Assembly: GCA_007123465.1 (NCBI GenBank)
Contig: SKLB01000042.1
Span: 1-7,244, forward strand
From: Spirochaetales bacterium
Lineage (GTDB): Bacteria; Spirochaetota; Spirochaetia; DSM-27196; PWMO01
Direction of reading: 5' to 3'
Length of the DNA: 7,244 bases
The position numbers and the translations under genes are program-made. A model generated the notes under the pieces. The model saw nothing but the letters and a program-made list of their open reading frames with translations, ran no database searches and was not told the DNA's origin. This document shows positions 1 through 6,585 of this stretch, piece after piece. The first letter of the stretch is position 1. Each line of letters opens with the position of its first letter.

Positions 1-35
1 AAAAAACAATTTTGGCACCAGTCAATACCGCTCAT
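1..35 (-). CDS. Possible start of a further operon gene, truncated by the window edge
   Basis: An ATG on the minus strand lies 9 nt after the TAG stop of the methyltransferase gene. It opens a frame that stays free of stops to the window edge and encodes MSGIDWCQNCF, including a CxxC pair. No good Shine-Dalgarno sequence precedes it, so initiation would depend on coupling to termination of the upstream gene. The stretch also overlaps a terminator-like hairpin, and eleven codons cannot show that a gene is real. I do not recognise the sequence. It is listed because the gene order would make a fifth operon gene important. Confidence 0.2.
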   Translation of the reverse strand, partial: MSGIDWCQNCF

Positions 36-42
36 GGTTGCC
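14..42 (-). terminator. Possible weak intrinsic terminator after the operon
   Basis: On the minus strand, directly after the methyltransferase stop codon, GGCAACCA can pair with TGGTGCC (one bulged A, loop of about 14 nt). It is followed by a tract reading AAAATTGTTTTTT up to the window edge. This resembles a rho-independent terminator, but the stem is only about 7 bp, is interrupted and is not very GC-rich. The same bases can also be read as the start of another gene, so the call is tentative. Confidence 0.3.
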
Positions 43-44
43 GG

Positions 45-1337
45 CTACTGCGTCTTGTTCACCTCAAAAATGCCGACCAGGCCGTGACCGCAGCCCTGCC
101 CCTGCTGCAGTCGACTCGCCAGGTAGCGCAGCGAGTAGCCCAGTTGCGGTTCGATCACGTTCTCCCGCGGCAGCCCGGTATTGAGCCAGCCCACGCCTTC
201 TACCACCTGCCGCATGCGCACCATCATCTGTCGCAGTTCGGCAGGATAGGTCGCGGGGACAGCGGGGAGTTCGGTCTTCAGCGTGCGGGCATCGGGGTCG
301 TAGGCCTCCATCAGAGCCTGGCAATAGCTTACCAGCGTGTTCCAGCACATCTGCAATCGCTCGAAGTAGCCGTTGATGAAATCAAACCCGGCCTTGGGTA
401 CGTAGTTCACGATCAGGGTACTGAGGTTGGTACGCACGTTGGGCTCGTGCAGCGAATTGACCGCCTCCCTCAGGGGCTGCGCGTAGGGATTGTATTCGGC
501 GGTATCCATGTGCCGGCCGGTGAATACGGAACGGTCGAAGAACAATAACGGCTTGATCTCGACACCAGCTCGCTCGCCGGCTTGAGAGACAATCGCATCG
601 ATCTCCTGCCTGCTCATGAGCCTGAGCTGCAGATGCTGCAGCTCGTCTTGTCTCTGCTCGCGCTCCTCCTTGTTGTAGATGTAGGAGACCACGTAATCCA
701 TGTTGCGGTTTTCGTTGAGATCGTTAGTCCACAGAGACTGCCATTCGTAAGAGTAGCGGCCTAACCAGTCGCCGACGATCAGACAGTAGTCCTGGCAGGA
801 TCCGGCGATGTCGGCCAGCATTTGAACCAGCGTGTCGTCGTCGTTATGATGCGAGAATGTGCCGTAGGAAGAGAAGTACAAGTCGTATGGCTTTTCGTCC
901 TTCTTCAGCGAAAGACCTTTGGTGAAGTCTCCCTGTTCAAAGCTGACCTTGGGATTTTGACTGTAGATTGAGCGGGCCTGCTGCAGCAGGTCAGCGGAAA
1001 GATCCACGCCCTTATAGAGTCCGACTTTGTCCTCCGACAGCAGATCCACCTTGGACTGATGCAGACCCGCCTCGCGATCTCGGATACCCATGAGCAACTC
1101 GTAACCGTCGGCACTGCCGCAGCCCAGATCTATGATCCGCAGCCGCCTCATGGAGTGCTGACAGCGATCGAGCAGTCCGCGCACGTAGGGGTAGACGAAA
1201 TGGCGCGTAATCTCGTCTTCCCAGTGTCGGCGAACGTTGTCGTACTTCCCTACCAGGCCGGACCGCTTGGCGTACAGGCCGCTTTTCACCGCCTCGCTGT
1301 ACGCTTCCATCTGCACGTTTTGCGATATTGCGCTCAT
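45..1337 (-). CDS. Class I SAM-dependent methyltransferase with C-terminal extension
   Basis: The 430-residue protein is predicted to transfer a methyl group from S-adenosylmethionine to an unknown acceptor in the cytoplasm. SAM-binding motif I is clear at residues 68-79 (IIDLGCGSADGY). A motif II acidic residue lies in YKGVDLSADLL (108-118), a post-II segment in FEQGDF (133-138), and a motif IV-like strand in YDLYFSSYGTF (151-161). The Rossmann fold should end near residue 270. About 160 further residues form a probably helical extension I cannot assign, containing LHEPNVRT at 296-303. The start is ATG at 1337, preceded by AAGGAAGGA. Its ATG overlaps the TGA of the upstream mttB-like gene (ATGA), so translation is probably coupled. 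Operon context suggests methylation of an intermediate handled by the MttB-like and ligase enzymes, but that is inference. It lacks hallmarks of the EgtD histidine methyltransferase family. The stop codon is TAG. Confidence 0.85.
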   Translation of the reverse strand: MSAISQNVQMEAYSEAVKSGLYAKRSGLVGKYDNVRRHWEDEITRHFVYPYVRGLLDRCQHSMRRLRIIDLGCGSADGYELLMGIRDREAGLHQSKVDLLSEDKVGLYKGVDLSADLLQQARSIYSQNPKVSFEQGDFTKGLSLKKDEKPYDLYFSSYGTFSHHNDDDTLVQMLADIAGSCQDYCLIVGDWLGRYSYEWQSLWTNDLNENRNMDYVVSYIYNKEEREQRQDELQHLQLRLMSRQEIDAIVSQAGERAGVEIKPLLFFDRSVFTGRHMDTAEYNPYAQPLREAVNSLHEPNVRTNLSTLIVNYVPKAGFDFINGYFERLQMCWNTLVSYCQALMEAYDPDARTLKTELPAVPATYPAELRQMMVRMRQVVEGVGWLNTGLPRENVIEPQLGYSLRYLASRLQQGQGCGHGLVGIFEVNKTQ

Positions 1338-2830
1338 GATTCCTTCCTTGCGGTTTCCAGAGTCTGCGGCAGTATCCCGGGTATCTCGGCGCTGATCCGG
1401 TCAAGCGTCTGCTTGGGCAGGGGCTTTCGCGCAACATCCATGATCTCCAGGTAACGGCGGTGCGCCGCCAGCAGCGCCCCGCCTTGTTCGTCCTCCAGCG
1501 GGTAGCGTATGTAGACCTTCTCCTGGGTAGGCAGAGGCAGGTGGTAGATGTAGGTCTTGTGGTCGGTCTGCATGACTTCGCGTATTGTTTCCAGCAACTG
1601 TTGGCTTTGCTCCGGGGTGACCTGCGCTGGAGCAAGATTGTACTTGATCATGCCGATGTGAGCGTCATCGAGTACTGCCTGTTCGGGGCAGAAGATGTTG
1701 GTTCGCTCCAGAAGGCCGAATGCGTAGTGGACATACTGCGCGCCGGTCCAGGGAATGTAACCGTGAGTGAGCATCTTCTCTGCAGTAGCCTGGATGCCCG
1801 GCGTGCTGACGTCCCCGGCACCCGCGGTGGAGTAACAGGGCAGCCGGTAGAAACGGGCCATCTGCGACGCGTCGTGATGGTAGTGATTGAACTCGGGAGC
1901 GCCGTACATGTCGTTCAGGTTGTCCAGCCGGGTACGTACCGGAACGCTGCCGTAGAGCACCGGCGCGCCGGGGGCCACAAGCTGGTTCAGTGCCACCCCG
2001 GCCAGAATTTCGGCGTTGATCTGGGAAATCATGCCAAACTCATCGAAGGGGGCGGTGGCGCCGCCCATGGGCGAGCTGGAGATCACCAGAGGCGCCCGAT
2101 AGCGCGAGATAGCAATTACCTTGGCGGCGGTATCGTTGACCATCTGCAGCGGACTCTTGACCACACAGGCAATGAACGACAGCACCGGATTCTCGCTGAA
2201 CTCTTTCTCCCCGCCGGCGATGAGACGCCCCAACTGCATAACGTGGTCCAGGGCGTTGAGATCGGTCAGGCCCGCCTGCACGTGTTTGGTGATGTTATTC
2301 AGGCTGGCGAGAAACTTGTTGACGTCTTTGTTTGACGCCTTGACCTGCTCGTCCTGGATGTTTACGCAGCGTATGAAGGAGTCCAGGTTCTCCAGATTGT
2401 CCGCCAGATGAGCGGCGCGGCACAGGTAGTCAATAGAGCCGCTGCGGCGGTTGTATAGCGGTCGCTCGCCGTCAAAACCGATCTCCAGCCAGATGTTGCA
2501 CTCCGAGCCGCTGGCAAATCTGACCCGTGGTTCAGCGGCGTCGAGGATCAGGCGGTTGTCGGGGTTGCGTGCGCCAAGCACGATGCGCGAGGGCGCACTT
2601 GCCAGCGTCTTGTCCACCAGGGACGAAGGAATCCGCAGCCGCACGCAATCCTCGAGCTGCTCGACACGAGCTCCGGCGTTTCTGAATATGTCGGCTGCTT
2701 CGCGGTTGTAGCACAGAATACCCGGATCTTCCAGAATTTCGCGGGAAATTCCATCTATCAACCCGATCTGCGCTTCATTCAGTCGCTGCGGCGGGGTGAC
2801 CAGTACTCCTTCACGTTGCTTGGTTTCCAT
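1334..2830 (-). CDS. Divergent MttB-family (trimethylamine methyltransferase-like) protein
   Basis: This 498-residue protein belongs to the MttB superfamily, whose characterised members move a methyl group from a tertiary or quaternary amine to a corrinoid protein. Family marks include the N-terminal helix ISREILEDPGI (28-38), the barrel segment MGGATAPFDEFG (255-266), INAEILAGVALNQLV (271-285) with PGAPVLYG (287-294), and YSTAGAGD (333-340). It is clearly divergent: the usual GPGxH(F/Y)L...HTxxHMR region near the C-terminus is replaced by unrelated sequence around residues 418-445. There is no internal UAG, so it does not need pyrrolysine. I chose ATG at 2830 over an in-frame TTG at 2845 because GGAGG lies 8 nt upstream and overlaps that TTG. 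The gap to the upstream paralogue is 21 nt. It may act on a different substrate, partner the other MttB in a heteromer, or have lost methyl-transfer activity. Confidence 0.85.
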   Translation of the reverse strand: METKQREGVLVTPPQRLNEAQIGLIDGISREILEDPGILCYNREAADIFRNAGARVEQLEDCVRLRIPSSLVDKTLASAPSRIVLGARNPDNRLILDAAEPRVRFASGSECNIWLEIGFDGERPLYNRRSGSIDYLCRAAHLADNLENLDSFIRCVNIQDEQVKASNKDVNKFLASLNNITKHVQAGLTDLNALDHVMQLGRLIAGGEKEFSENPVLSFIACVVKSPLQMVNDTAAKVIAISRYRAPLVISSSPMGGATAPFDEFGMISQINAEILAGVALNQLVAPGAPVLYGSVPVRTRLDNLNDMYGAPEFNHYHHDASQMARFYRLPCYSTAGAGDVSTPGIQATAEKMLTHGYIPWTGAQYVHYAFGLLERTNIFCPEQAVLDDAHIGMIKYNLAPAQVTPEQSQQLLETIREVMQTDHKTYIYHLPLPTQEKVYIRYPLEDEQGGALLAAHRRYLEIMDVARKPLPKQTLDRISAEIPGILPQTLETARKES

Positions 2831-2838
2831 AGTGTTTG

Positions 2839-2843
2839 CCTCC
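2839..2843 (-). promoter_or_regulatory. Ribosome binding site that fixes the start of the second mttB-like gene
   Basis: GGAGG on the minus strand lies 8 nt before the ATG at 2830. It overlaps the alternative TTG at 2845-2843, which therefore is probably part of the ribosome site and not a start. It sits within the 21-nt gap after the TGA (2854-2852) of the upstream gene. Confidence 0.8.
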
Positions 2844-2851
2844 AATTGACA

Positions 2852-4306
2852 TCAGCTCACCGGTTTCACAATCTCTGGAAACCGCGTCAGGATCCGCTGC
2901 CTGAGCCTGGGCTCCAGCAGAGAACCGGTCTCCTGCCTTCGAACCCCCTCGACAAAATTCCTCGCGGCAGCGGCAGCCGGAATTCTGCCGGGCACTTCGC
3001 GCTTCTCGCGGCTGCTGATCAGCGGCGAGTAGAACTCGTTGCGCATATGCTCGATGGTATGGTCTGCGTCCAGGTAGTGCGCCCCGGGGCCGCGTTCGAT
3101 CATCAGATCGGCAGCCAGGGTGTCGTCGTTGACCTCAATGCCGCGCAGCACACGCTGGCACATACCGAGTATCTCGTTGTCCATTACCAGTTTGTCGTAA
3201 GACACGGTCAGGTCGGCCTCCATCAGCCCGGCGATATCGTGGATATAGTTGGCACCACTCATCGCCACCAGCAGACTGGACATGGCGCTCTCCCAGGCGG
3301 CCTGGATGTCAAGCTCCACAGCGTCGCTGGTCCCGCCGGTGGAGTACAGCGGTATCTCGAAGTACTGGGCCAGCTGACTCACCGCCGCGTTGATCATGGC
3401 CCGCTCGATGGCGCCTCCCACATGATCCATATTCTGCAGGTTGGTGATGGAGCCCACACTGCCGCAGATTCCCGGGGCTCCTTTCTTGACGCTCTGGACC
3501 AGCGCGATGCCTCCAAGCGTTTCGGCAATATGGGTGAGAACGTTGCCGGCCAGGGTCACCGGAGAGGTCGTACCGCAGATGGGCTCGGTGGGGACTACTA
3601 CGGGCAAGCCCTTTCCGGCCAGGTAACAGGTCATTTCCCCGTAGCGGTCGTCGATCTTGAAGGGGCTGATGATCAGGGTGATAAACGAAACAAAAGGCCG
3701 CCCGGCCAACTCACGCGCGCCGCCTGCCAACTCTTCGGCCATCTCTACCGTCCGCCGGCAGCCTTGCAGGGAGTACAACCCTCCCATCACGTGCTTGCCG
3801 GTGTTGTCCAGTGCATGAAAAAACCGGTTTATGTCGATGTGGTCGCGGGACTGAATCTCATTGGGAAATACGTTAATTGTGAACAGATGGATGTTCTGCA
3901 GCTGCTCCACCATCCGGGCGTTGAGGATCACGTCCTCGATGGTCGAAGGCCGTCGCTCACCGCTGTCCGGGTCCAGTACGTAGATCGCGGTACCTCCGGT
4001 ACCGTAGTGTACCCGATTCTTCTCCAGCACAACGTCGTAGCCCGGTTTGCGCGCGTGCAGTGTAATTGATGATGGATTGGATGCTACCGCGTCTTCGACC
4101 AGCGAGCGGGGGAACCGAACCAGGCCGCTGGAATCGTCCACCCGGGCACCCGCCTTACGCAACGCTTCGCGGCCGGTGCGGGTATGCACCAGCATACCGC
4201 CCTTCTCCAGAACGCGCAGCGCTTCGTCGGCGATTTTCTTCAGCTGCTCGCCTGTCAGCGGCCGGTACAGCTCGCTCTGATACACCTCTGACTGTTGTCC
4301 GTTCAC
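2852..4306 (-). CDS. MttB-family amine methyltransferase, non-pyrrolysine type
   Basis: This 484-residue member of the MttB family looks canonical. Characterised relatives demethylate trimethylamine (pyrrolysine enzymes) or glycine betaine and other quaternary amines (non-pyrrolysine enzymes), passing the methyl group to a cobalamin protein. Visible family features are LTGEQLKKIADEALRVLE (17-34), GTTSPVTLAGNVLTH (245-259), KKGAPGICGSVG (274-285), YSTGGTSDAVELDIQAAWE (321-339), LVMDNEILGM (373-382), GIEVNDDTLA (389-398) and GPGAHYLDADHTIEHMR (406-422). No in-frame UAG occurs, placing it among the non-pyrrolysine enzymes. The start is GTG at 4306. A TAA lies two codons upstream in frame, and later candidates would cut into the conserved N-terminus. 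The ribosome site is weak, and a 9-codon ORF overlapping this start may supply coupling. No corrinoid protein gene is adjacent. The amine substrate cannot be inferred, so no gene symbol is given. Confidence 0.88.
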   Translation of the reverse strand: MNGQQSEVYQSELYRPLTGEQLKKIADEALRVLEKGGMLVHTRTGREALRKAGARVDDSSGLVRFPRSLVEDAVASNPSSITLHARKPGYDVVLEKNRVHYGTGGTAIYVLDPDSGERRPSTIEDVILNARMVEQLQNIHLFTINVFPNEIQSRDHIDINRFFHALDNTGKHVMGGLYSLQGCRRTVEMAEELAGGARELAGRPFVSFITLIISPFKIDDRYGEMTCYLAGKGLPVVVPTEPICGTTSPVTLAGNVLTHIAETLGGIALVQSVKKGAPGICGSVGSITNLQNMDHVGGAIERAMINAAVSQLAQYFEIPLYSTGGTSDAVELDIQAAWESAMSSLLVAMSGANYIHDIAGLMEADLTVSYDKLVMDNEILGMCQRVLRGIEVNDDTLAADLMIERGPGAHYLDADHTIEHMRNEFYSPLISSREKREVPGRIPAAAAARNFVEGVRRQETGSLLEPRLRQRILTRFPEIVKPVS

Positions 4307-4332
4307 GTGTTACCCATTTTCTGCCGTTTCAT
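4303..4332 (-). CDS. Possible 9-codon leader ORF coupled to the first mttB-like gene
   Basis: Within the 48-nt gap after the ligase gene, ATG at 4332 opens MKRQKMGNT and ends in TGA at 4305-4303. That TGA overlaps the GTG start of the mttB-like gene as GTGA. It is preceded by GGTGGAG with 4 nt to the ATG, a better ribosome site than that of the mttB gene itself. It could load ribosomes that then re-initiate at the GTG. It is very short and could arise by chance, so the call rests only on this arrangement. Confidence 0.35.
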   Translation of the reverse strand: MKRQKMGNT

Positions 4333-4354
4333 GATACTCCACCGGATCCAGAAC

Positions 4355-5887
4355 TCACAGAGAGACCCACTGCCCAACCGTACTGACCGCCGTGCCGGTG
4401 CCGTATCGGTCGCAAAACAGCCGGAAGTAGTACAGCTCCTCCTTGCTGCGGACAAAGGGAAACTCGCGCCGCGCTTCTTCCAGATCGCGGTCACTGAAGC
4501 TGTCCTCGAAGTACGAAGCCAGGCTGTCCGCGGAGCCCGCCCCCTGGGAGAACTCCTGTTTGATCCGCCACGAAATGGCGTGCGGCAACATAGCCTCGTA
4601 GGCTTTTCTGAAGATCCATTTTTCTATCTTGCTGTTTCCGTCGGCACGCTGCTTGTATTCTGCGGGGATATTCATCGCATAACGAAGCAGGTTCCCCGAG
4701 ATCAGCGGCGTAACTACCCTCATCGAGTTTGCCTGATTCATTCTATCCAGACGCAATGCGGCGTTGTTATGCACAAAGCCGAGGCATTCCATCTGCCGTC
4801 TGAACAGTTCATCTCCGCCAAACTGCTTCAGATAAAGATAACCGCAGAATACCTCGTCACCGCCTTCGCCGGAGAGCAGTACCTCGAAGCCTTGTTGGCG
4901 GGCGTACCTGGTGACCAGAAAGTTGACCGCTGCGCTTCGTACCAGGGAGGGGTCGAAGGATTCAAGGTAATGGACTACCTCGGGTAAGGCGGCCGCCAGG
5001 TCCTCGACCTCTATGATCAGCTCCTGGTGGTTGGTGCCCAGATGTTGCGCCACGACGCGGGCGTTGGCGATGTCCGTGCTTTCTCCTACTCCGATAGCAA
5101 AGGTTGTCAGCCGCGCGTCGGAACCACGCAGCTGCCGTAAACGCCACGCGGCCAGTGCGCAGATTACGCTGCTGTCCATGCCTCCACTGAGCAAGCCGGC
5201 AGTCGGCAGCGAGAAGTCCACCCTGCTGCTCACGCTGTCAAAAACAAGCCCGCGTATCACCCGTACCATTGTGTCAACATCGTTCTCCATCGGCCCCGGC
5301 GGGGAGTTCGGCAGCTCGTCGTAGCGGGTTGCGACTCCGGCTTGATCCATGAAGTGACCGGGGGGGAACTCGTAGAGCTCTTCGACAGCAGGCGCCAGGC
5401 ACTTCAGCTCGGAAGTCAGGTAACGCACTCCCTCCTTCATGCCGTGGAACAGGGTCTTGATGCCCAGCAGGTCACGGGCGGCAAACCAGTGGTTGCCATC
5501 GTGAATTACAAAGGCGAAGATTGCGTCGTTCAGGTAGCTGAGCATACGTTGCCCGTGACGCCGGTACAGCGCCAGCAGTGTACGCTCCTCCAGAAAGGGT
5601 CCCGGCGGAACACCTTCGGCCGCGGCCAGACTCCCTATGTTGCCGATCTGACCGTCATAACAGATACACGCCGGCTCTCCATCGCATAGCGGAACCCGGG
5701 AGTCTCGCGGAGCGTTGCCTGTGTCCGCCCGCAGGTAGTTCTGCGCCAGGACGGCCGTCGGCTGCTCGCGTACCCCTTCCAACCAGGAGCCGCGGTGTTT
5801 GATGGACGCCAACATAGTTTCTACCTGCGTGCTGGATCGGCCATCGACCGACGGAGATGAATACAATGCCGCTACAAACCCACTCAT
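4355..5887 (-). CDS. Asparagine synthetase-like amide ligase lacking the glutaminase cysteine
   Basis: This 510-residue protein has the two-domain layout of AsnB: an N-terminal Ntn-hydrolase glutaminase-like domain (about 1-190) and a C-terminal ATP-pyrophosphatase synthetase domain (about 200-510). The synthetase part looks intact: the PP-loop LLSGGMDSS (232-240), VLLSGEGGDEVFCGY (336-350), and WRIKQEFSQGAG (440-451), whose Lys443 corresponds to the catalytic Lys of AsnB. It should adenylate a carboxylate and form an amide. The glutaminase part keeps the fold (HRG at 31-33, ARDLLGIKTLF at 137-147, FPPGHF at 174-179). However, residue 2 is Ser instead of the Cys nucleophile, and the usual NGE reads DGQ (78-80). 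The start is firm: ATG at 5887 has GGAGGA 9 nt upstream and a promoter behind it. Glutamine hydrolysis is thus unlikely; ammonia or an amine is the probable nucleophile, as in beta-lactam synthetases and lasso-peptide cyclases, which also lost the Cys. First gene of the operon; its substrate is unknown. Confidence 0.88.
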   Translation of the reverse strand: MSGFVAALYSSPSVDGRSSTQVETMLASIKHRGSWLEGVREQPTAVLAQNYLRADTGNAPRDSRVPLCDGEPACICYDGQIGNIGSLAAAEGVPPGPFLEERTLLALYRRHGQRMLSYLNDAIFAFVIHDGNHWFAARDLLGIKTLFHGMKEGVRYLTSELKCLAPAVEELYEFPPGHFMDQAGVATRYDELPNSPPGPMENDVDTMVRVIRGLVFDSVSSRVDFSLPTAGLLSGGMDSSVICALAAWRLRQLRGSDARLTTFAIGVGESTDIANARVVAQHLGTNHQELIIEVEDLAAALPEVVHYLESFDPSLVRSAAVNFLVTRYARQQGFEVLLSGEGGDEVFCGYLYLKQFGGDELFRRQMECLGFVHNNAALRLDRMNQANSMRVVTPLISGNLLRYAMNIPAEYKQRADGNSKIEKWIFRKAYEAMLPHAISWRIKQEFSQGAGSADSLASYFEDSFSDRDLEEARREFPFVRSKEELYYFRLFCDRYGTGTAVSTVGQWVSL

Positions 5888-5896
5888 AGGCTTTGC

Positions 5897-5902
5897 TCCT
5901 CC
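5897..5902 (-). promoter_or_regulatory. Ribosome binding site of the ligase gene
   Basis: GGAGGA on the minus strand lies 9 nt before the ATG at 5887. It matters because it fixes the N-terminus as Met-Ser-Gly, showing that the missing cysteine is not the result of a wrong start call. Confidence 0.8.
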
Positions 5903-5909
5903 GGTCTCA

Positions 5910-5937
5910 ATAGTAGGGTGTTATGTTTTTGTGTCAA
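5910..5937 (-). promoter_or_regulatory. Sigma70-type promoter of the four-gene operon
   Basis: Reading the minus strand, a perfect -35 TTGACA (5937-5932) is followed by a 16-nt spacer and a -10 TACTAT (5915-5910, four of six matches). Transcription would start near 5903, leaving a leader of only about 16 nt that begins right at the ribosome binding site of the ligase gene. No room is left for a riboswitch or attenuator, so control would be at initiation. Confidence 0.7.
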
Positions 5938-6009
5938 GGGTGGTCAGGTGCGTTATGCGGTCGGTGGTGGTAGACTAGTAGGTATCATCGGTGTAACGAA
6001 CGAAAAAGC

Positions 6010-6037
6010 TTTACAAAAAAAACGTGCACGGTATATC
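6010..6037 (+). promoter_or_regulatory. Candidate promoter for the CBS-domain gene
   Basis: TTTACA (6010-6015, five of six matches to the -35 consensus) is followed after 16 nt by TATATC (6032-6037, four of six to the -10). It would give a leader of about 100 nt before the ATG at 6148. The A-rich stretch between the two elements favours promoter activity. Other weaker combinations nearer the gene cannot be excluded. Confidence 0.4.
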
Positions 6038-6147
6038 CTCGTACATAGCATGTCCTCGTATTGAGGGTGGCATTTGGAAACAGACGGCCAGGATTGGTGA
6101 GTGGATACTCGCCGTTAACGATATGCAAAGCTTCACGGAGGTGTGCA

Positions 6148-6585
6148 ATGGAAACCGTACGGGACGTGCTCGCTGACAAGGGAAAGAAGGTAGTTACCGT
6201 GTCACCTGACAGCACAATCCTCGAGGCGCTGAGTATCATGAAGGCGGAAAGCATCGGTGCCGTTCTTGTTGTGGACGACGCGGGAGAGATTGCTGGAATC
6301 CTCTCCGAGCGCGATTATGCACGAAAGGTTGTGCTTGACGGCAAGTCGTCCAAAGACACCGCGGTGTCGGAGATCATGACCACGAAGCTGGCGGTCATCG
6401 GGCCTGATAACACGGTAGAAGAAGCAATGGCCCTCATGAGCGAGAAGCGATGCCGGCATCTGCCGGTGCTTGAGGACGGCCGGCTGTGCGGGATCATATC
6501 CATTGGCGACGTCGTACGAGCCGTCATTCAGGATAAGGAGGTTCTCATCAACCAGCTCGAGCAGTATATCAGCAGCAGCTTGTAG
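6148..6585 (+). CDS. Tandem CBS-domain protein
   Basis: This small 145-residue cytoplasmic protein consists almost entirely of two CBS domains (about 1-62 and 70-130), which together form one Bateman module. Such modules usually bind adenine nucleotides or related ligands and act as energy or redox sensors. Domain landmarks are VTVSPDSTILEALSIM (16-31), IGAVLVVDD (36-44), GILSERDYARKVV (50-62), VSEIMTTKLAVIGPDNTVEE (73-92), RHLPVLEDGRLCGIISIGDV (103-122), and a C-terminal helix QLEQYIS (136-142). It resembles stand-alone CBS-pair proteins such as the CBSX3-like type. The start is ATG at 6148 because GGAGGTG (6137-6143) sits just upstream. An in-frame start at 6061 would add 29 residues that are not CBS-like and lacks such a site. 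It is transcribed away from the operon, and its partner enzyme is not evident. Confidence 0.9.
   Translation: METVRDVLADKGKKVVTVSPDSTILEALSIMKAESIGAVLVVDDAGEIAGILSERDYARKVVLDGKSSKDTAVSEIMTTKLAVIGPDNTVEEAMALMSEKRCRHLPVLEDGRLCGIISIGDVVRAVIQDKEVLINQLEQYISSSL

Larger units (their letters stand above)
5888..6147. other. Divergent intergenic promoter region
   Basis: This 260-nt stretch between the minus-strand operon and the plus-strand CBS gene holds a likely promoter on each side. It also holds a perfect 8-bp palindrome CGTGCACG (6023-6030) and the 8-bp direct repeat TCCTCGTA (6036-6043 and 6053-6060). I see no convincing gene, RNA or terminator here. Regulator binding to the palindrome or repeat is possible but unsupported beyond the sequence. 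Confidence 0.6.

Noticed and set aside
45..47. Read-through of the TAG stop of the SAM methyltransferase as pyrrolysine, since the frame continues into the downstream ATG
   Set aside because: Pyrrolysine is known from methylamine methyltransferases at an internal catalytic position, not at the end of SAM methyltransferases. Only about 15 codons remain to the window edge, and the agreement in frame has a one-in-three chance.
45..1337. Assignment of the SAM methyltransferase as EgtD (histidine betaine formation), tempting because of the quaternary amine theme
   Set aside because: Length and motifs do not fit: EgtD is about 320 residues with a different N-terminal signature, and none of the other ergothioneine genes is present.
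1460..2335. A 291-codon open frame on the plus strand opposite the second mttB-like gene
   Set aside because: Same reasons: antisense to a recognisable gene, with unusual composition and no motif.
2816..4069. A 417-codon open frame on the plus strand opposite the first mttB-like gene
   Set aside because: It is antisense to a gene with clear MttB motifs, its translation matches no family I recognise, and no ribosome site supports it. Long antisense frames are common in GC-rich coding DNA.
4355..5887. Calling the ligase a housekeeping asparagine synthetase (asnB)
   Set aside because: It lacks the Cys nucleophile and other glutaminase residues and is embedded in a specialised operon, so a gene symbol would overstate what is known.
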